64,000 nt of DNA from CALDCK01 sp050618055 (GCA_050618055.1 JBNLVK010000061.1:30094-94093), one strand, 5' to 3'; positions 14,924 to 27,821 are shown, numbered from the stretch's first letter. Numbers and translations: made by a program. Notes: generated by a model not told the origin, from the letters alone.

Positions 14924-17900
14924 ATGGCCGAGAGCGAGACACGAATCCAGGGACTCCGCGACCTGACCGACCACCTGGTCGCGCAGCGACGCGCCGCCCA
15001 CGTGGTCGGGCTGCGCGGCGCGTCGCGTGCCGTGGCGGTGGCCCACCTGGCCCGCGCCCACGGCGATCGCCCCATCCTGGTGATCGTCCCCACGGCCTAG
15101 CAGGGCGACGCCTTCGTCGAGGATCTCCAGGCTGCCCTCGGCGAGGCGCCCGGCCGGGGGCGCGTGCGCGCCTTCCCCCGCTACGACACCCAGCCCTACG
15201 AGCGCTTCTCGCCCCAGCCCTTCCTGGTCGCCCAGCGCATGGACCTGCTCTACCGCTGGCTCGCGAGCCCGGCGCCGGGTCCGGACGTGCCGGTGTCGAG
15301 CGAGCCCGCGCCCATCGCGGTGGCGCCGTGGACGGCGCTGGCCCCGCGCGTCCCGACCCGCGGCTTCGTGCGCGGTCGCGCCGTGCACCTCGAGGTGGGC
15401 CAGACCCTCGACCGCGACGCGCTGGTCGAGACGCTGGTGTCGGCGGGCTACGCGCGCATGCCGCTGGTGGAGGAGCGCGGCGAGCTGGCCGTGCGCTGCG
15501 GCATCCTCGACCTCTACCCGCCCCAGCGCGAGCTGCCGGTGCGCGTCGAGCTGCTGGGCGACGAGGTCGAGTCGATCCGCGAGTTCGACCCGGCCAGCCA
15601 GCGCAGCCAGCAGACCCTTCCCTACGTGGTGGCGCCGCCGCCCCGCGAGCTGCTGGTCGACCGCAGCGGCGTGATCGCCGCCAGCGACGCGCTGCGCGAG
15701 CGCGCCCGGGAGCAGGGCGTACCGGCCCGCGACGTCGACCAGCTGGTGGACGCCCTGCTGCGCGGTCACCTGCCGCCGGGTGTCGAGGCGCTGGCCCCGC
15801 TGCTGATGCGCGAGACCGAGACGGTGCTCGACTTCCTGCCGTCGGACACGCTGGTGGTGGTCGACGATCCGGACGCCGGACGCCAGCGCCTGCTGAAGTA
15901 CGCCGAGGAGCTCTTCGAGCACCACGAGCTGGCGGTGGAGAGCGGACGCCTGGTGGCCCGGCCCGACGAGCTGGCGCTGCTTCCCGAGGAGCTCGAGCAG
16001 GCGGTCGGGGCGCGGGCGCCGGTGCTGCTCGACGGTCTCGACGTCGACGAGGGCGACGGCCTGCCGCGCCACGCGGTGCGCGCGCCGGACCAGTCGGAGC
16101 TGCGGCGCGCGCTCACCCGGGCGCGCACCGGCGACCACGCGCTGCGCCCGCTGGTCGAACGCATCGAGCAGTGGCGCGCCGACCGCTTCCGCATCGTGCT
16201 GGCCGCGCCCTCGCTCTCCCACGTCGAGCGCCTGCGCACGCTGCTCTCCGAGTACGCCGTCGAGGCGGTGGCCAGCGACGATCCGCGGCCCGCCTGGCGC
16301 TGGTCGGGCACCGGCCGGGTCGAGGTGCGCGCCATGCCGCTGTCGGCCGGCTTCACGCTGCCGTCGGAGAAGCTGGCCGTGGTGACCGAGGAGGAGATCT
16401 TCGGTCCGCGCGAGAAGACGCGGCGGCGCACCCGGCAGTGGCCGGCCGGCGCGGCGGTCGAGGCGCTGGGCCAGCTCACGCCCGGCGACTACCTGGTCCA
16501 CGCGGAGCACGGCATCGGCATCTACCGCGGCCTGGTGGAGCTGGAGCTGCGCGGTGCGATCGGCGAGTTCCTGCGCCTCGAGTACGCCGAAGGCGCGCGC
16601 CTGTTCCTGCCGGTCCACCGGCTGAACCTGGTGCAGCGCTACGCCGGATCCGACGGCCACGTGCCGCGCATCGACAAGCTGGGCGGACTCACCTGGGAGA
16701 AGGCCAAGAAGAAGGTCAAGCGCTCGCTGCGCGACATGGCCGAGGAGCTGCTGTCGGTGCACGCCGCGCGCGAGGTGGCCGAGGGCTTCGCCTTCTCGCC
16801 GCGCGACCGCATGTTCGAGGAGTTCGAGGCCACCTTCCCCTACGACGAGACCCCGGACCAGCTGGCTGCCATCGAGGACTCGCTGGCCGACATGCAGAAC
16901 GGCAAGCCCATGGACCGCATCGTGTGCGGCGACGTGGGCTTCGGCAAGACCGAAGTGGCCGTGCGCGCCGCCTTCCGCGCGGCCATGGACGGCAAGCAGG
17001 TGGCCGTGCTGGTGCCGACCACCATCCTGTGCCAGCAGCACGAGGAGACCTTCCGCGAGCGCTTCCAGGGCTACCCGGTGCGCATCGAGGCGCTCTCCCG
17101 CTTCCAGACCCCGGCCGCCAGCAGGCGCGTGCTGGAAGGCCTGGCCGACGGCAGCGTCGACGTCGTGATCGGCACCCACCGGCTGCTCCAGAAGAGCGTG
17201 CGCTTCCGCAGCCTGGGCCTGCTGGTGGTCGACGAGGAGCACCGCTTCGGCGTGGCCCACAAGGAGCGCATCAAGCAGCTCAAGAAGACGGTCGACGTGC
17301 TGACGCTCACCGCCACGCCCATTCCGCGCACGCTCCAGCTCGCCTTCACCGGCATGCGCGACCTGTCGGTCATCGACACGCCGCCGGCCGACCGCCTGGC
17401 CATCCGCACCCAGGTGTGCCACTTCTCCGAGCAGATCATCCGCGAGGCGATCCTGCGCGAGATGCGCCGCGGCGGTCAGGTCTACTTCGTGCACAACCGG
17501 GTGCAGACCATCGGCGCCATGGCCGAGACGCTGGCGAAGGTGGTGCCCGAGGCGAAGGTGCTGGTGGCCCACGGCCAGATGAAGGAGCGCGAGCTCGAGA
17601 AGCGCACCCTCGACTTCATGCACGGCAAGTACGACGTGCTGCTGTGCACCACGATCATCGAGAGCGGCATGGACAACCCGCGCGCCAACACGATCGTGGT
17701 GAACCGGGCCGACGCGCTGGGGCTGGCCCAGCTCTACCAGCTGCGCGGACGCGTCGGACGCAGCTCGCACCGGGCCTACGCGTATCTCATGGTCCGCAAC
17801 ACCGAGCAGCTCACCCCCGACGCGCGCAAGCGGCTCGAGGCCATCCAGGACCTGACCGAGCTGGGCAGCGGCTTCCGCCTGGCCAACATGGACCTGGAGA

Positions 17901-18469
17901 TCCGCGGCGCGGGCAACCTGCTGGGCGCCGAGCAGTCGGGCAACCTGATGGCGGTGGGCTACGAGACCTACATGGAGATGCTCGAGGAGACGATCGACGA
18001 GCTGCGCGGCAAGCCGCACCAGCAGGAGATCGACCCGGAGATCCGCCTGCCGGTTCCCGCGCGCCTGCCCGACGACTACGTGGCGACGGTCAGCCAGCGG
18101 CTGGTGCTGTACAAGCGGCTGGCGAGCTGCCGCGACGACGACGAGGTGGACCGCATCCGCGACGAGCTGCTCGACCGCTTCGGCGCGCTGCCCGAGGTGG
18201 CCGAAAACCTCCTGTGGGTGATCCGGCTGAAGATCGCGGCGCGGCGGCTGGGCATCGCGTCGGTCGACCTGGCCAACGGCGAGTTCGTGCTCACCGCCGC
18301 CGAGCAGACGAACGTCGATCCGGAGCGGCTGCTACGCCTGATGACCCAGGCCCGCGGCGGCCTGCGCGTGACCCCCGGCCACAAGATCTACGCCCCGGCC
18401 CCCCGCAACGGCGACGCCACGGGCCTGTTCGACTCGGCCCGCCGCCTGCTGGCCCACCTGGGCGACTAG
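14924..18469 (+). pseudogene. mfd: Transcription-repair coupling factor, interrupted by an in-frame TAG
   Basis: Mfd removes RNA polymerase stalled at lesions and recruits UvrA. The reading frame from ATG 14924 (AGGGAG just upstream) runs 1181 codons, normal for Mfd, but codon 59 (15098-15100) is TAG. After it the same frame continues without shift through the UvrB-like region, the RNA-polymerase-interaction domain, the helicase motifs (GDVGFGKTE Walker A at about residue 670, D-E-E-H box) and the C-terminal TRCF domain, all apparently intact. Restart at GTG 15164 or ATG 15239 would drop only the first 80-105 residues. Either a recent mutation, a sequencing error or a suppressed stop; codon usage downstream looks undecayed. 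Confidence 0.85.
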
Positions 18470-19401
18470 GCGCTCCGCCCGGGCAGCGTCTTCAGGAAGG
18501 CCTCCGCGCCTGGCGCCTGGGGCACGTCCTTGCCGGTGAGCCAGGCCTCGAGCATGGCGTTCACCTCGTCGGGCGCCTCCTGCTGCACCCAGTGGCCGAC
18601 GCCGGGCAGGTAGCGCAGCGTGAGATCGGGGATGTAGTCGCGGGTGGCCAGCGTGAGCTCGACGCCCAGGGCGATGTCCTCGGTGCCCCAGAGCATCAGC
18701 GACGGACACTCGATCGGCGGATAGCCCCGCGCGTTCATGCGCTTGAAGCCGCCGCCGCGCACCAGCGCCCGGTAGTAGTCGACCATCGCCTTGGCCACGC
18801 CGGGCTGGGCCACGTTCTCCTGGTAGACCGCCACGTCGGCGTCGCTGAAGGCGCCGGCGCGGCGCGACGTCTGCTGGAACATGCGGTCGATGCGCTTGCG
18901 CAGCATGGCCTCGGGCGCGCCGGGCACCTGGAAGAACAGCGCGTACCAGCTGCGCAGGCGCTGGCGCCAGCCGGCCCGCTTCGCGGCCGCCGCCGGGTGG
19001 GGGATGTTCATCAGCACGAAGCGGTCGATGGGACGGATGCGGTGCGTCGCGAACCAGGTGGCGATGATGCCGCCCCAGTCGTGGGCCACCAGCAGCGTCT
19101 CCGACGGCTTCGCCGCGTCGATCAGCCCGGCCACGTCGTCCATCAGCGTCTCGATGGCGTAGTCGGCGGCGCGGTCCGGCTTGTCGGTCCGGCCGTAGCC
19201 GCGCAGGTCCGGCGCCCAGACCTTGTAGCCGAGCGACGCCAGCAGCGGCATCTGGTGGCGCCAGGAGTACCAGAGCTCGGGGAAGCCGTGGAGCAGCAGC
19301 GCCAGCTTGTCGCCCTCGCCGCAGGTGGCGACGTGGAAGCGCAGCCCGTTTGCGTAGACGAATTCGTGCTGGATCTCGTGGGGCTCGGACACGCCCCGCA
19401 T
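18466..19401 (-). CDS. Alpha/beta-hydrolase, epoxide hydrolase-like
   Basis: A 311-aa cytoplasmic alpha/beta-hydrolase. The oxyanion motif H-G-F-P-E (about 39-43), nucleophile Asp in H-D-W-G-G (about 107-111), acid in G-T-E-D and base in G-V-G-H-W are in the order of soluble epoxide hydrolases and haloalkane dehalogenases. An Asp nucleophile rather than Ser excludes a simple esterase. The substrate is unknown. Its stop shares the CTAG tetramer with the mfd stop (convergent). ATG at 19401 or GTG at 19389 are alternative starts. Confidence 0.85.
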   Translation of the reverse strand: MRGVSEPHEIQHEFVYANGLRFHVATCGEGDKLALLLHGFPELWYSWRHQMPLLASLGYKVWAPDLRGYGRTDKPDRAADYAIETLMDDVAGLIDAAKPSETLLVAHDWGGIIATWFATHRIRPIDRFVLMNIPHPAAAAKRAGWRQRLRSWYALFFQVPGAPEAMLRKRIDRMFQQTSRRAGAFSDADVAVYQENVAQPGVAKAMVDYYRALVRGGGFKRMNARGYPPIECPSLMLWGTEDIALGVELTLATRDYIPDLTLRYLPGVGHWVQQEAPDEVNAMLEAWLTGKDVPQAPGAEAFLKTLPGRSA

Positions 19402-19407
19402 CCTAGC

Positions 19408-19956
19408 CTACGACGCCCGGGCCAGCGCCATCTCCGTCAGGCCGTCGGACTCGAGTCCCAGCGGCACCGCCATCAGGTTGAAGTAGTTGCCGACGGCGTT
19501 CAGCCAGGTGAGCTCGAAGATCTGGGTGTCGTCGAAGTGCTCGCGCAGCGCGGCGAAGGTGGCGTCGCTGGTGTCGCGGGTGCGCGTCACCTCCTCGGTG
19601 TAGGCCAGCGCCGCCCGCTCCGACGGGCTGAAGCGGGGGCTGTCGCGGAACTTCTCGAGGTCGCGGAACTTGTCGAGACCGATCCGCTCCTGCACCGCCT
19701 GGGCGTGGTGCAGGTCGGCGCAGAAGGTGCAGCCGTTGATCAGCGACGACTGGGTGGTCACCAGCAGCACCAGCTCGCGATCGAGCGACAGCTTGTCCAG
19801 GGTCCGCGCGATGGCCCAGCCCACGCGGCCGATCCGCGGCGCGCGGGCGTAGCCCACCTTGAGCGGCGAGATGACGGCCCCCAGCTGACGGCGGCTCATC
19901 CAGTAGGCCAGCCGCATGAAGAGACCCTTCGGACGTTCAATCGGCTCGAGTCGCAT
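19408..19956 (-). CDS. Carboxymuconolactone decarboxylase/AhpD-family protein
   Basis: A 182-aa all-helical protein with the AhpD-type redox motif: C-T-F-C in N-G-C-T-F-C-A-D-L-H-H, about residues 78-88. Members act as peroxidase partners or decarboxylases; with both Cys and the following His present, a thiol-redox role is plausible. ATG at 19956 is preceded by GAGGA. The start overlaps the upstream membrane-protein gene by 20 bp, so both likely belong to the MocR regulator transcript. Confidence 0.8.
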   Translation of the reverse strand: MRLEPIERPKGLFMRLAYWMSRRQLGAVISPLKVGYARAPRIGRVGWAIARTLDKLSLDRELVLLVTTQSSLINGCTFCADLHHAQAVQERIGLDKFRDLEKFRDSPRFSPSERAALAYTEEVTRTRDTSDATFAALREHFDDTQIFELTWLNAVGNYFNLMAVPLGLESDGLTEMALARAS

Positions 19957-20371
19957 GGCTTCCTCCCCCGTCGTCGCGCAGCATCCAGGTGACCCCGGCG
20001 AGCACCAGCGCCGGCAGGTAGACGCCGGGGGCGTCGAGCCACCAGTGGTCGTTCGGCAGGTTGCCCACCGCCGTGTCGTAGACATGGAGCACGGCGTGGG
20101 CCGCCAGGAAGAGCGTGGCGATGGCGACCAGCGGGTAGCGGAGCGCCGGGCGGAAGGCGGCCCACACCTGGGCGACGCCCACCGTCAGGAAGGCGCAGCC
20201 GATGTCGCGCACGAAGTGGGGATTGAAGGGGCCGGTGTCGGGCACGGCCGCCGGCAGCTCCTCGTACCAGTGCATGGGTCCGGCCAGCATCCACAGCGCG
20301 TTGGCCACCGAGCCCACGCCCAGCACCAGCAGCAGCCAGCCCAGTCCGTCGAGCCTGCTCGTCCCGTTCAC
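19937..20371 (-). CDS. Four-helix membrane protein of unknown function
   Basis: A 144-aa inner-membrane protein with four predicted transmembrane segments (about 10-28, 55-72, 78-97, 118-134). The periplasmic-side motif M-H-W-Y followed by T-G-P-F-N-P-H-F-V-R-D-I-G recurs in an uncharacterised membrane family, but no function is known. GTG start at 20371 overlaps the MocR stop (GTGA). Context suggests control by, or cooperation with, the neighbouring regulator and the AhpD-like protein. Confidence 0.65.
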   Translation of the reverse strand: MNGTSRLDGLGWLLLVLGVGSVANALWMLAGPMHWYEELPAAVPDTGPFNPHFVRDIGCAFLTVGVAQVWAAFRPALRYPLVAIATLFLAAHAVLHVYDTAVGNLPNDHWWLDAPGVYLPALVLAGVTWMLRDDGGGSHATRAD

Positions 20372-21858
20372 GCCACCCTCCTCGCGTCGCAGGACCGGCG
20401 CGCGACGCGCGCCAGCTCGCCCACCGCCTCCGCCATCCGGTCCTCGGGAATGCGCGCGAACGACAGCTGGACGTGTCGCCGCGCCTCGGCCGCAGCCGCT
20501 CCGCCGGGCAGCGCCATCACGTCGCCGGGCGAGAGTGCGATGCCCGCATCGACGCAGCCCGCGTGGAAGACGTCCGCCGACGCGGCGTCGGGCAGCCGCA
20601 ACCACAGCGCGTTGCCGCCGGCCGGCGGAGTCACGCGCGTGCCCTCGGGCATCTGCTCGGCCAGCTCGCGCAGCAGCGCGTCGCGGCGCGGTGCGTAGAG
20701 CCTTCGCACGCGGCGCACGTGGCGCTCGAGGCCGCCGCTCTCCAGCATCTCGCAGACGGCGGCCTGCACCAGCACGTCGGGGCTGAAGTCGGCGGCCAGG
20801 CGCGAGAGCGCGAGACGACCGAGCAGCGGCGGCGGCGCCACCAGGTAGCCCAGGCGCAGACCCGCGAAGACCGCCTTCGAGAAGGTGCCCAGGTAGACGA
20901 CGCGGCCGGCACGGTCCAGGTTCTTGAGCGCCGGCACCGGCGGACCGCCGTAGCGCAGCTCGCCGTCGTAGTCGTCCTCGACGATGGGAAGCTGGTACTC
21001 CTCGGCCAGCGCCAGCAGCGCGTGGCGCCGCGCCTCGGAGAGCGAGACGCCGGTCGGCTGCTGGGCCGCCGGCGTGGTGTAGACGAGCTTGGTGCGCCGC
21101 GCGCGCAGCACCCGCGCCAGCTCGTCGGTGCGCAGGCCGTCGCCGTCGACCCCGATCCCCACCAGGTGGGCCTCGGCGGCCGAGAAGGCCAGCGCCGCGC
21201 CGAAGTAACCGGGCTGCTCGAGGGCCACCGTGTCGCCCGCGTCCACCAGGGTGCGCGCCACCAGGTCGAGACCCTGCTGGGCGCCGTGGGTCACCATCAC
21301 CTGGTCCGGCGTCGCGGCGATGCCGCGCGCCACCAGCGATCGCGACAACGCCCGGCGCAGGGGCAGCCAGCCGCGCGGATCGACCTCGTCGGCCAGCGAC
21401 CGGGCCCGCGACGCCGCCGACGCCAGCGCCCGGCGCAGCTCGCCCACCGGCAGCGAGTCCAGGTCGACGCGCCCGCCGCGGAAGTCGAAGCGGATCCCGG
21501 CGGGCATGGCCGGCACGTCCGGCAGCACCAGCGCCCGCGTCCGGCGCGCCAGCAGCCCCTCCCAGGCGAAGGCGCGGGGCGGCGCCTCGCCGGGCGCCGG
21601 CGCGGGTCCGGGCCGGCCGGCCACGTAGGTCCCCTGACCCACGTGGGCCCGCAGCAGTCCGTCCTCCAGCAGCCGCTGGTAGGCCTGGTTCACCGTGTTG
21701 CGCGACAGCGACAGGCTGCGGGCCAGCTCGCGGCTCGGCGGCAGCCGCTCGCCCGGCGCCAGCCGCCGCGCCTGGATCAGCGCCCGCAGGAACCGCTCGA
21801 GCTGCTGGTACAGCGGCTCCCGCGACGACCGGTCCGGCTGGAACGCAAGCTCGAGCAC
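20368..21858 (-). CDS. MocR-type GntR/aminotransferase transcriptional regulator
   Basis: A 496-aa two-domain regulator: N-terminal winged helix of the GntR class (about 10-78, P-L-Y-Q-Q-L and L-P-P-S-R-E-L-A) and a C-terminal fold-type I aminotransferase-like domain (about 120-485) with the PLP-binding Lys in G-T-F-S-K. MocR proteins sense amino acids, GABA or vitamin B6 through the cofactor. It is first in an operon with a membrane protein and an AhpD-like protein. Three CCAATC direct repeats in the 68-bp region before its GTG are candidate operators. Confidence 0.88.
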   Translation of the reverse strand: MLELAFQPDRSSREPLYQQLERFLRALIQARRLAPGERLPPSRELARSLSLSRNTVNQAYQRLLEDGLLRAHVGQGTYVAGRPGPAPAPGEAPPRAFAWEGLLARRTRALVLPDVPAMPAGIRFDFRGGRVDLDSLPVGELRRALASAASRARSLADEVDPRGWLPLRRALSRSLVARGIAATPDQVMVTHGAQQGLDLVARTLVDAGDTVALEQPGYFGAALAFSAAEAHLVGIGVDGDGLRTDELARVLRARRTKLVYTTPAAQQPTGVSLSEARRHALLALAEEYQLPIVEDDYDGELRYGGPPVPALKNLDRAGRVVYLGTFSKAVFAGLRLGYLVAPPPLLGRLALSRLAADFSPDVLVQAAVCEMLESGGLERHVRRVRRLYAPRRDALLRELAEQMPEGTRVTPPAGGNALWLRLPDAASADVFHAGCVDAGIALSPGDVMALPGGAAAAEARRHVQLSFARIPEDRMAEAVGELARVARRSCDARRVA

Positions 21859-21876
21859 GCCCCCACCCTACGGGAT

Positions 21877-21926
21877 CCAATCCGGCCCCCAAAGAACCAG
21901 ATGGAGCCAATCACAGGGGGCCAATC
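21877..21926. promoter_or_regulatory. CCAATC direct repeats upstream of the MocR gene
   Basis: CCAATC occurs three times (21877-21882, 21907-21912, 21921-21926), with centre distances of 30 and 14 bp, in the 68 bp between the MocR start and the glycosyltransferase stop. MocR proteins are known to bind direct repeats near their own promoters, so this is a plausible autoregulatory operator. Unproven. Confidence 0.4.
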
Positions 21927-23897
21927 TCAGGCCGCGAAGCCCAGGAAGAAGCAGCCGAGCGCCGTGGTCAGCAGGCCCGCGAAGGCCAGGCGGAGCGGGC
22001 GGCGGGACGGGGTGGCGGCGAGCCAGGCATCGACCCGCGCCGTGCCGGCGGCGAAGAAGACCGCCAGCACCGGCGAAAGCGACAGTGCGTACGGGGACTT
22101 GGCCTGGGCGAAGAAGGGCAGGGAAACGGTCAGGAAGAGAAATGCGAACGCGATCGCGTAGCAGGCGGTCAGCAGGAAGGAGAGGGCGGCGCGCCTTCCC
22201 GGGTCCGGATCGCGCAGGGCGTCGCGCAGGGCCAGCCCGCCGCCGAACACCGCCAGCGCGGTCACCGGCAGCGCCAGCAGGTAGCCCGCCGACATGAGGT
22301 CGTAGCTCCAGAAGGTGTGGCGCTCGTGGGGGTAGACCCGTCCCGCGATGTAGCCGTCGCCCCAGAGCGTCGAGTAGACGCCGTCCCAGAAGCCGGCGAA
22401 CCCGGCGAGGTAGGGGTGGCGCAGCGACTCGCCGAACGAGAGGTAGTAGGCCCAGGTATGGAAGCCGGGCTGCTGCCACCACACCTGGTCCTCTCCCGGC
22501 AGCGCCCAGTTGCCGACCACCGGCGTGCCGAAGTGCCAGACGTTGCGCGCGTAGAACCAGCCCGCCACCAGGGCGAAGGCGCCGAGCGCCGCGGCCAGCC
22601 GACCCGCCGTCCGCGACGGCGCCAGCCGCTCCACCCCCAGCCACTTCACCGCCAGGAAGAAGAGGGCCACCGGCGCGATCGCCAGCACGGTGAACTTGGT
22701 GAGCGCCGCCAGGCCCAGCCACAGCCCCACGGCGACGGCGCCGCGCAGCGTCGAGCGCTCCGCCAGCAGCGCGTCGACCGTGGCCACCAGCGCCACGCCG
22801 GCCAGCAGCGCGTGGAGCGGCTCGTTGGTGACGTAGGCCCCGCTGTAGAGGGCCATCGGGAAGCTGGCGGCGAAGGCGACGGTCAGCAGCGCCACCCCGG
22901 GGCGGTCGCGGTACAGGCGCGTCGCCAGCGAGTGGGCCACGAACACCAGCCCCAGCGCCGACACGAAGGGCAGCACCTTGAGCGCCCGGTCGCCGAAGGC
23001 GTGCAGCCAGGCCGACAGCACGTAGAAGAGCGGCGGGTGGTACATCGACCAGCCGTCAGTGGCCAGCGGCAGCGCCCCCTCGGCGCGCAGGTGGTCGACG
23101 TAGGCCAGGTGAGCCCGCGCGTCGAAGCCGATGAGCGGCGCGATGCGCATGGTCTTCGCCAGGAACAGCCACACCCAGGCCAGGCTGGCCAGCGCCAGCG
23201 CCGCGCCGGGCAACGACGGCAGCCACGTCGCCGGCAGCCGCGGGACCAGCGCCAGTCCGAGCGCCCCCACCACGAACAGGGCGAGCAGGGCGTTGCGGCT
23301 CGCGAGCAGGCCCTCCCAGGGCGTCTCGACGGTGAGGGCGTTGGGGTTGCGCCGCGTGTCGTCGGCCGGGATCGCCGCACCCTGCGGCGCGCCGTCCACC
23401 TCGGTGTCCCAGACCCGCGGCGCCGCCTCGCCCAGGCCCTCGAAGCCCACCGCCAGCAGCCCCGGACCCCGGCGGTTCGTCACCTCGATCTCGAACTCGT
23501 TGGTGCCGCGCCGCAGGTGCGGGCGCAGGTCGACGCGCAGGGGATCGCGCCAGTCGGCCGGCGGCACGGCCTCCACCGCCTGGCCGTTCACCCGCAGCCG
23601 GAAGCTCCGCAGCGCCCGGACCTCGAGCGCAGCCGCCCCGGGCAGCTCGCGCAGCACGCTGCGAGCGCGGTAGGTGGTCAACTGCGGCTCCGCCTTGCCC
23701 CACTGCTCGAGCAGCGCCGACACCTCGGTGGGCGCCATCCGCCAGGGCGCGTCCGGGTCGTGGCGCAGGAAGGGCACGTCCGGGTCGGTGGCGCAGCGCA
23801 GCACCAGCAGCGCCAGCGAGACCGGCACCAGCGCCGCCGCGCCCAGGCGGTGGAGGGACCCCCAGCGAACTCCCCGCCCCTGCATGGACGCGAGCAT
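21927..23897 (-). CDS. GT-C-fold membrane glycosyltransferase with N-terminal periplasmic beta-sandwich
   Basis: A 656-aa membrane protein. TM1 (about 18-34) is followed by a soluble segment of about 160 aa (35-195) whose central part (L-R-V-N-G near 103, then V-D-L-R-P-H-L and G-T-N-E-F-E-I-E-V) looks like the beta-sandwich found at the front of glycoside hydrolases. A second set of about 10 TM helices follows, with F-D-A-R-A-H, Y-H-P-P-L-F-Y, N-E-P-L and T-K-F-T motifs in the same order as the protein at 7108-8703. It probably transfers a lipid-linked sugar; the extra domain may bind glycan. Start ATG 23897 or 23885. Confidence 0.72.
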   Translation of the reverse strand: MLASMQGRGVRWGSLHRLGAAALVPVSLALLVLRCATDPDVPFLRHDPDAPWRMAPTEVSALLEQWGKAEPQLTTYRARSVLRELPGAAALEVRALRSFRLRVNGQAVEAVPPADWRDPLRVDLRPHLRRGTNEFEIEVTNRRGPGLLAVGFEGLGEAAPRVWDTEVDGAPQGAAIPADDTRRNPNALTVETPWEGLLASRNALLALFVVGALGLALVPRLPATWLPSLPGAALALASLAWVWLFLAKTMRIAPLIGFDARAHLAYVDHLRAEGALPLATDGWSMYHPPLFYVLSAWLHAFGDRALKVLPFVSALGLVFVAHSLATRLYRDRPGVALLTVAFAASFPMALYSGAYVTNEPLHALLAGVALVATVDALLAERSTLRGAVAVGLWLGLAALTKFTVLAIAPVALFFLAVKWLGVERLAPSRTAGRLAAALGAFALVAGWFYARNVWHFGTPVVGNWALPGEDQVWWQQPGFHTWAYYLSFGESLRHPYLAGFAGFWDGVYSTLWGDGYIAGRVYPHERHTFWSYDLMSAGYLLALPVTALAVFGGGLALRDALRDPDPGRRAALSFLLTACYAIAFAFLFLTVSLPFFAQAKSPYALSLSPVLAVFFAAGTARVDAWLAATPSRRPLRLAFAGLLTTALGCFFLGFAA

Positions 23898-23917
23898 ACC
23901 CGAGCTAACCTCGGCCC

Positions 23918-24964
23918 ATGTCCACCCGTTCCCTGCTCCTGACCGGCCTGGCCGGCCTCGCCCTCCTCGCCACCGCGGTCGCCCCCGCCGCCCGCGCCGC
24001 CGAGCAGCTGGTCGACGGCATCGCCGCCCAGGTGGGCACCCGCATCGTGCTGATCTCCGAGGTGATGCGCATGGTCGGTCCCCAGGAGGCCATGATGCGC
24101 GAAGGCGGGGCGCCGGATCAGGCGATCATGAAGCTGCGGGCCGAGGCCCTCGACCGGCTGATCGAGGACCGGCTGATCGAGGGCGTGGTCTCCCAGCTCG
24201 AGCTCTACGCCGACGAAGAGGAGATCGACCAGACCATCGAGACGATCGCCCGCGACAACGGCCTGACCCTCGAGCAGCTCTACGCCAGCGTGGTCTTCCA
24301 CGGCATGACCCGCGAGGAGTACCGCCAGCAGATCAAGGAAGACCTGGAGCGCCGCAACGTGGTGAACACCTTCGTCGGCTCGGACGTGAAGGTCGACGAC
24401 CTGGAGCTGCGCCTCGCCTACGACGAGCGCTTCGGCGACATGCCCGCGTCGAGCGACAACGTGCACGTGCGCCAGCTGCTGATCTCGTACGGACGCGGCA
24501 CCAAGCGCGACGCCGACGCCGCCTGCGAGGTGGTGTCCAGCGCGCGCCGGCGCCTGGACGAGGGCGAGAGCTTCGAGGAGCTGGCCCGCGAGCTCTCGGA
24601 GGTGGCGCCCGCCGACGGCGGCGACATCGGCTGGCTGCCCACCGACGAGCTGGCCGGCTGGATGAGCGAGGCCCTCGACGGACTGGGGGACGGCGACGTC
24701 AGCGATCCGATCCTGCTGCCCTTCGGCTGCTCCATGCTCCAGCTCGTCGAGCGGCGTCAGGTGGAGCGGCTCACCTTCGAGCAGGCGAAGCCCGCGCTCT
24801 ACCAGGAGCTGTGGAACCGCCAGCTCGAGGAGGGCTACCGCGAGTGGATGGACGAGCTGCGCGACAAGACCTACATCGACCGCCGCGGCTACTTCGCGGA
24901 CGCCGCCCAGTTCGGCGAGGCGACCTTCCCGGTGGAGGCGACCGAGTCGGCCGGAGCGCCGTGA
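23918..24964 (+). CDS. SurA-like periplasmic chaperone/peptidyl-prolyl isomerase
   Basis: A 348-aa exported protein: signal peptide 1-27 (A-R-A cleavage), a SurA N-terminal helical domain (about 30-165) and one parvulin-type rotamase domain (about 180-290; V-R-Q-L-L-I then L-A-R-E-L-S and G-G-D-I-G-W). SurA in E. coli has two parvulin domains; this version has one, as in many deltaproteobacteria. It would fold outer-membrane proteins in the periplasm. A TAACCT hexamer 6 nt before the ATG (23906-23911) suggests a leaderless start. uvrA starts 7 bp after its stop. Confidence 0.8.
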   Translation: MSTRSLLLTGLAGLALLATAVAPAARAAEQLVDGIAAQVGTRIVLISEVMRMVGPQEAMMREGGAPDQAIMKLRAEALDRLIEDRLIEGVVSQLELYADEEEIDQTIETIARDNGLTLEQLYASVVFHGMTREEYRQQIKEDLERRNVVNTFVGSDVKVDDLELRLAYDERFGDMPASSDNVHVRQLLISYGRGTKRDADAACEVVSSARRRLDEGESFEELARELSEVAPADGGDIGWLPTDELAGWMSEALDGLGDGDVSDPILLPFGCSMLQLVERRQVERLTFEQAKPALYQELWNRQLEEGYREWMDELRDKTYIDRRGYFADAAQFGEATFPVEATESAGAP

Positions 24965-24971
24965 CCCCGAC

Positions 24972-27817
<2,846 letters not shown>

Positions 27818-27821
<4 letters not shown>

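Noticed and set aside
15098..15100. Pyrrolysine or programmed readthrough at the mfd TAG
   Set aside because: Mfd is not a known Pyl protein, no pyl genes are in the window, and no other gene here ends oddly at TAG; a point change or error is simpler.
14852..18019. Very long open frame antisense to mfd (over 1000 codons)
   Set aside because: High GC leaves antisense frames open; the product is low-complexity (Leu/Val/Arg/His-rich), shows no motif, and the sense strand is clearly mfd.
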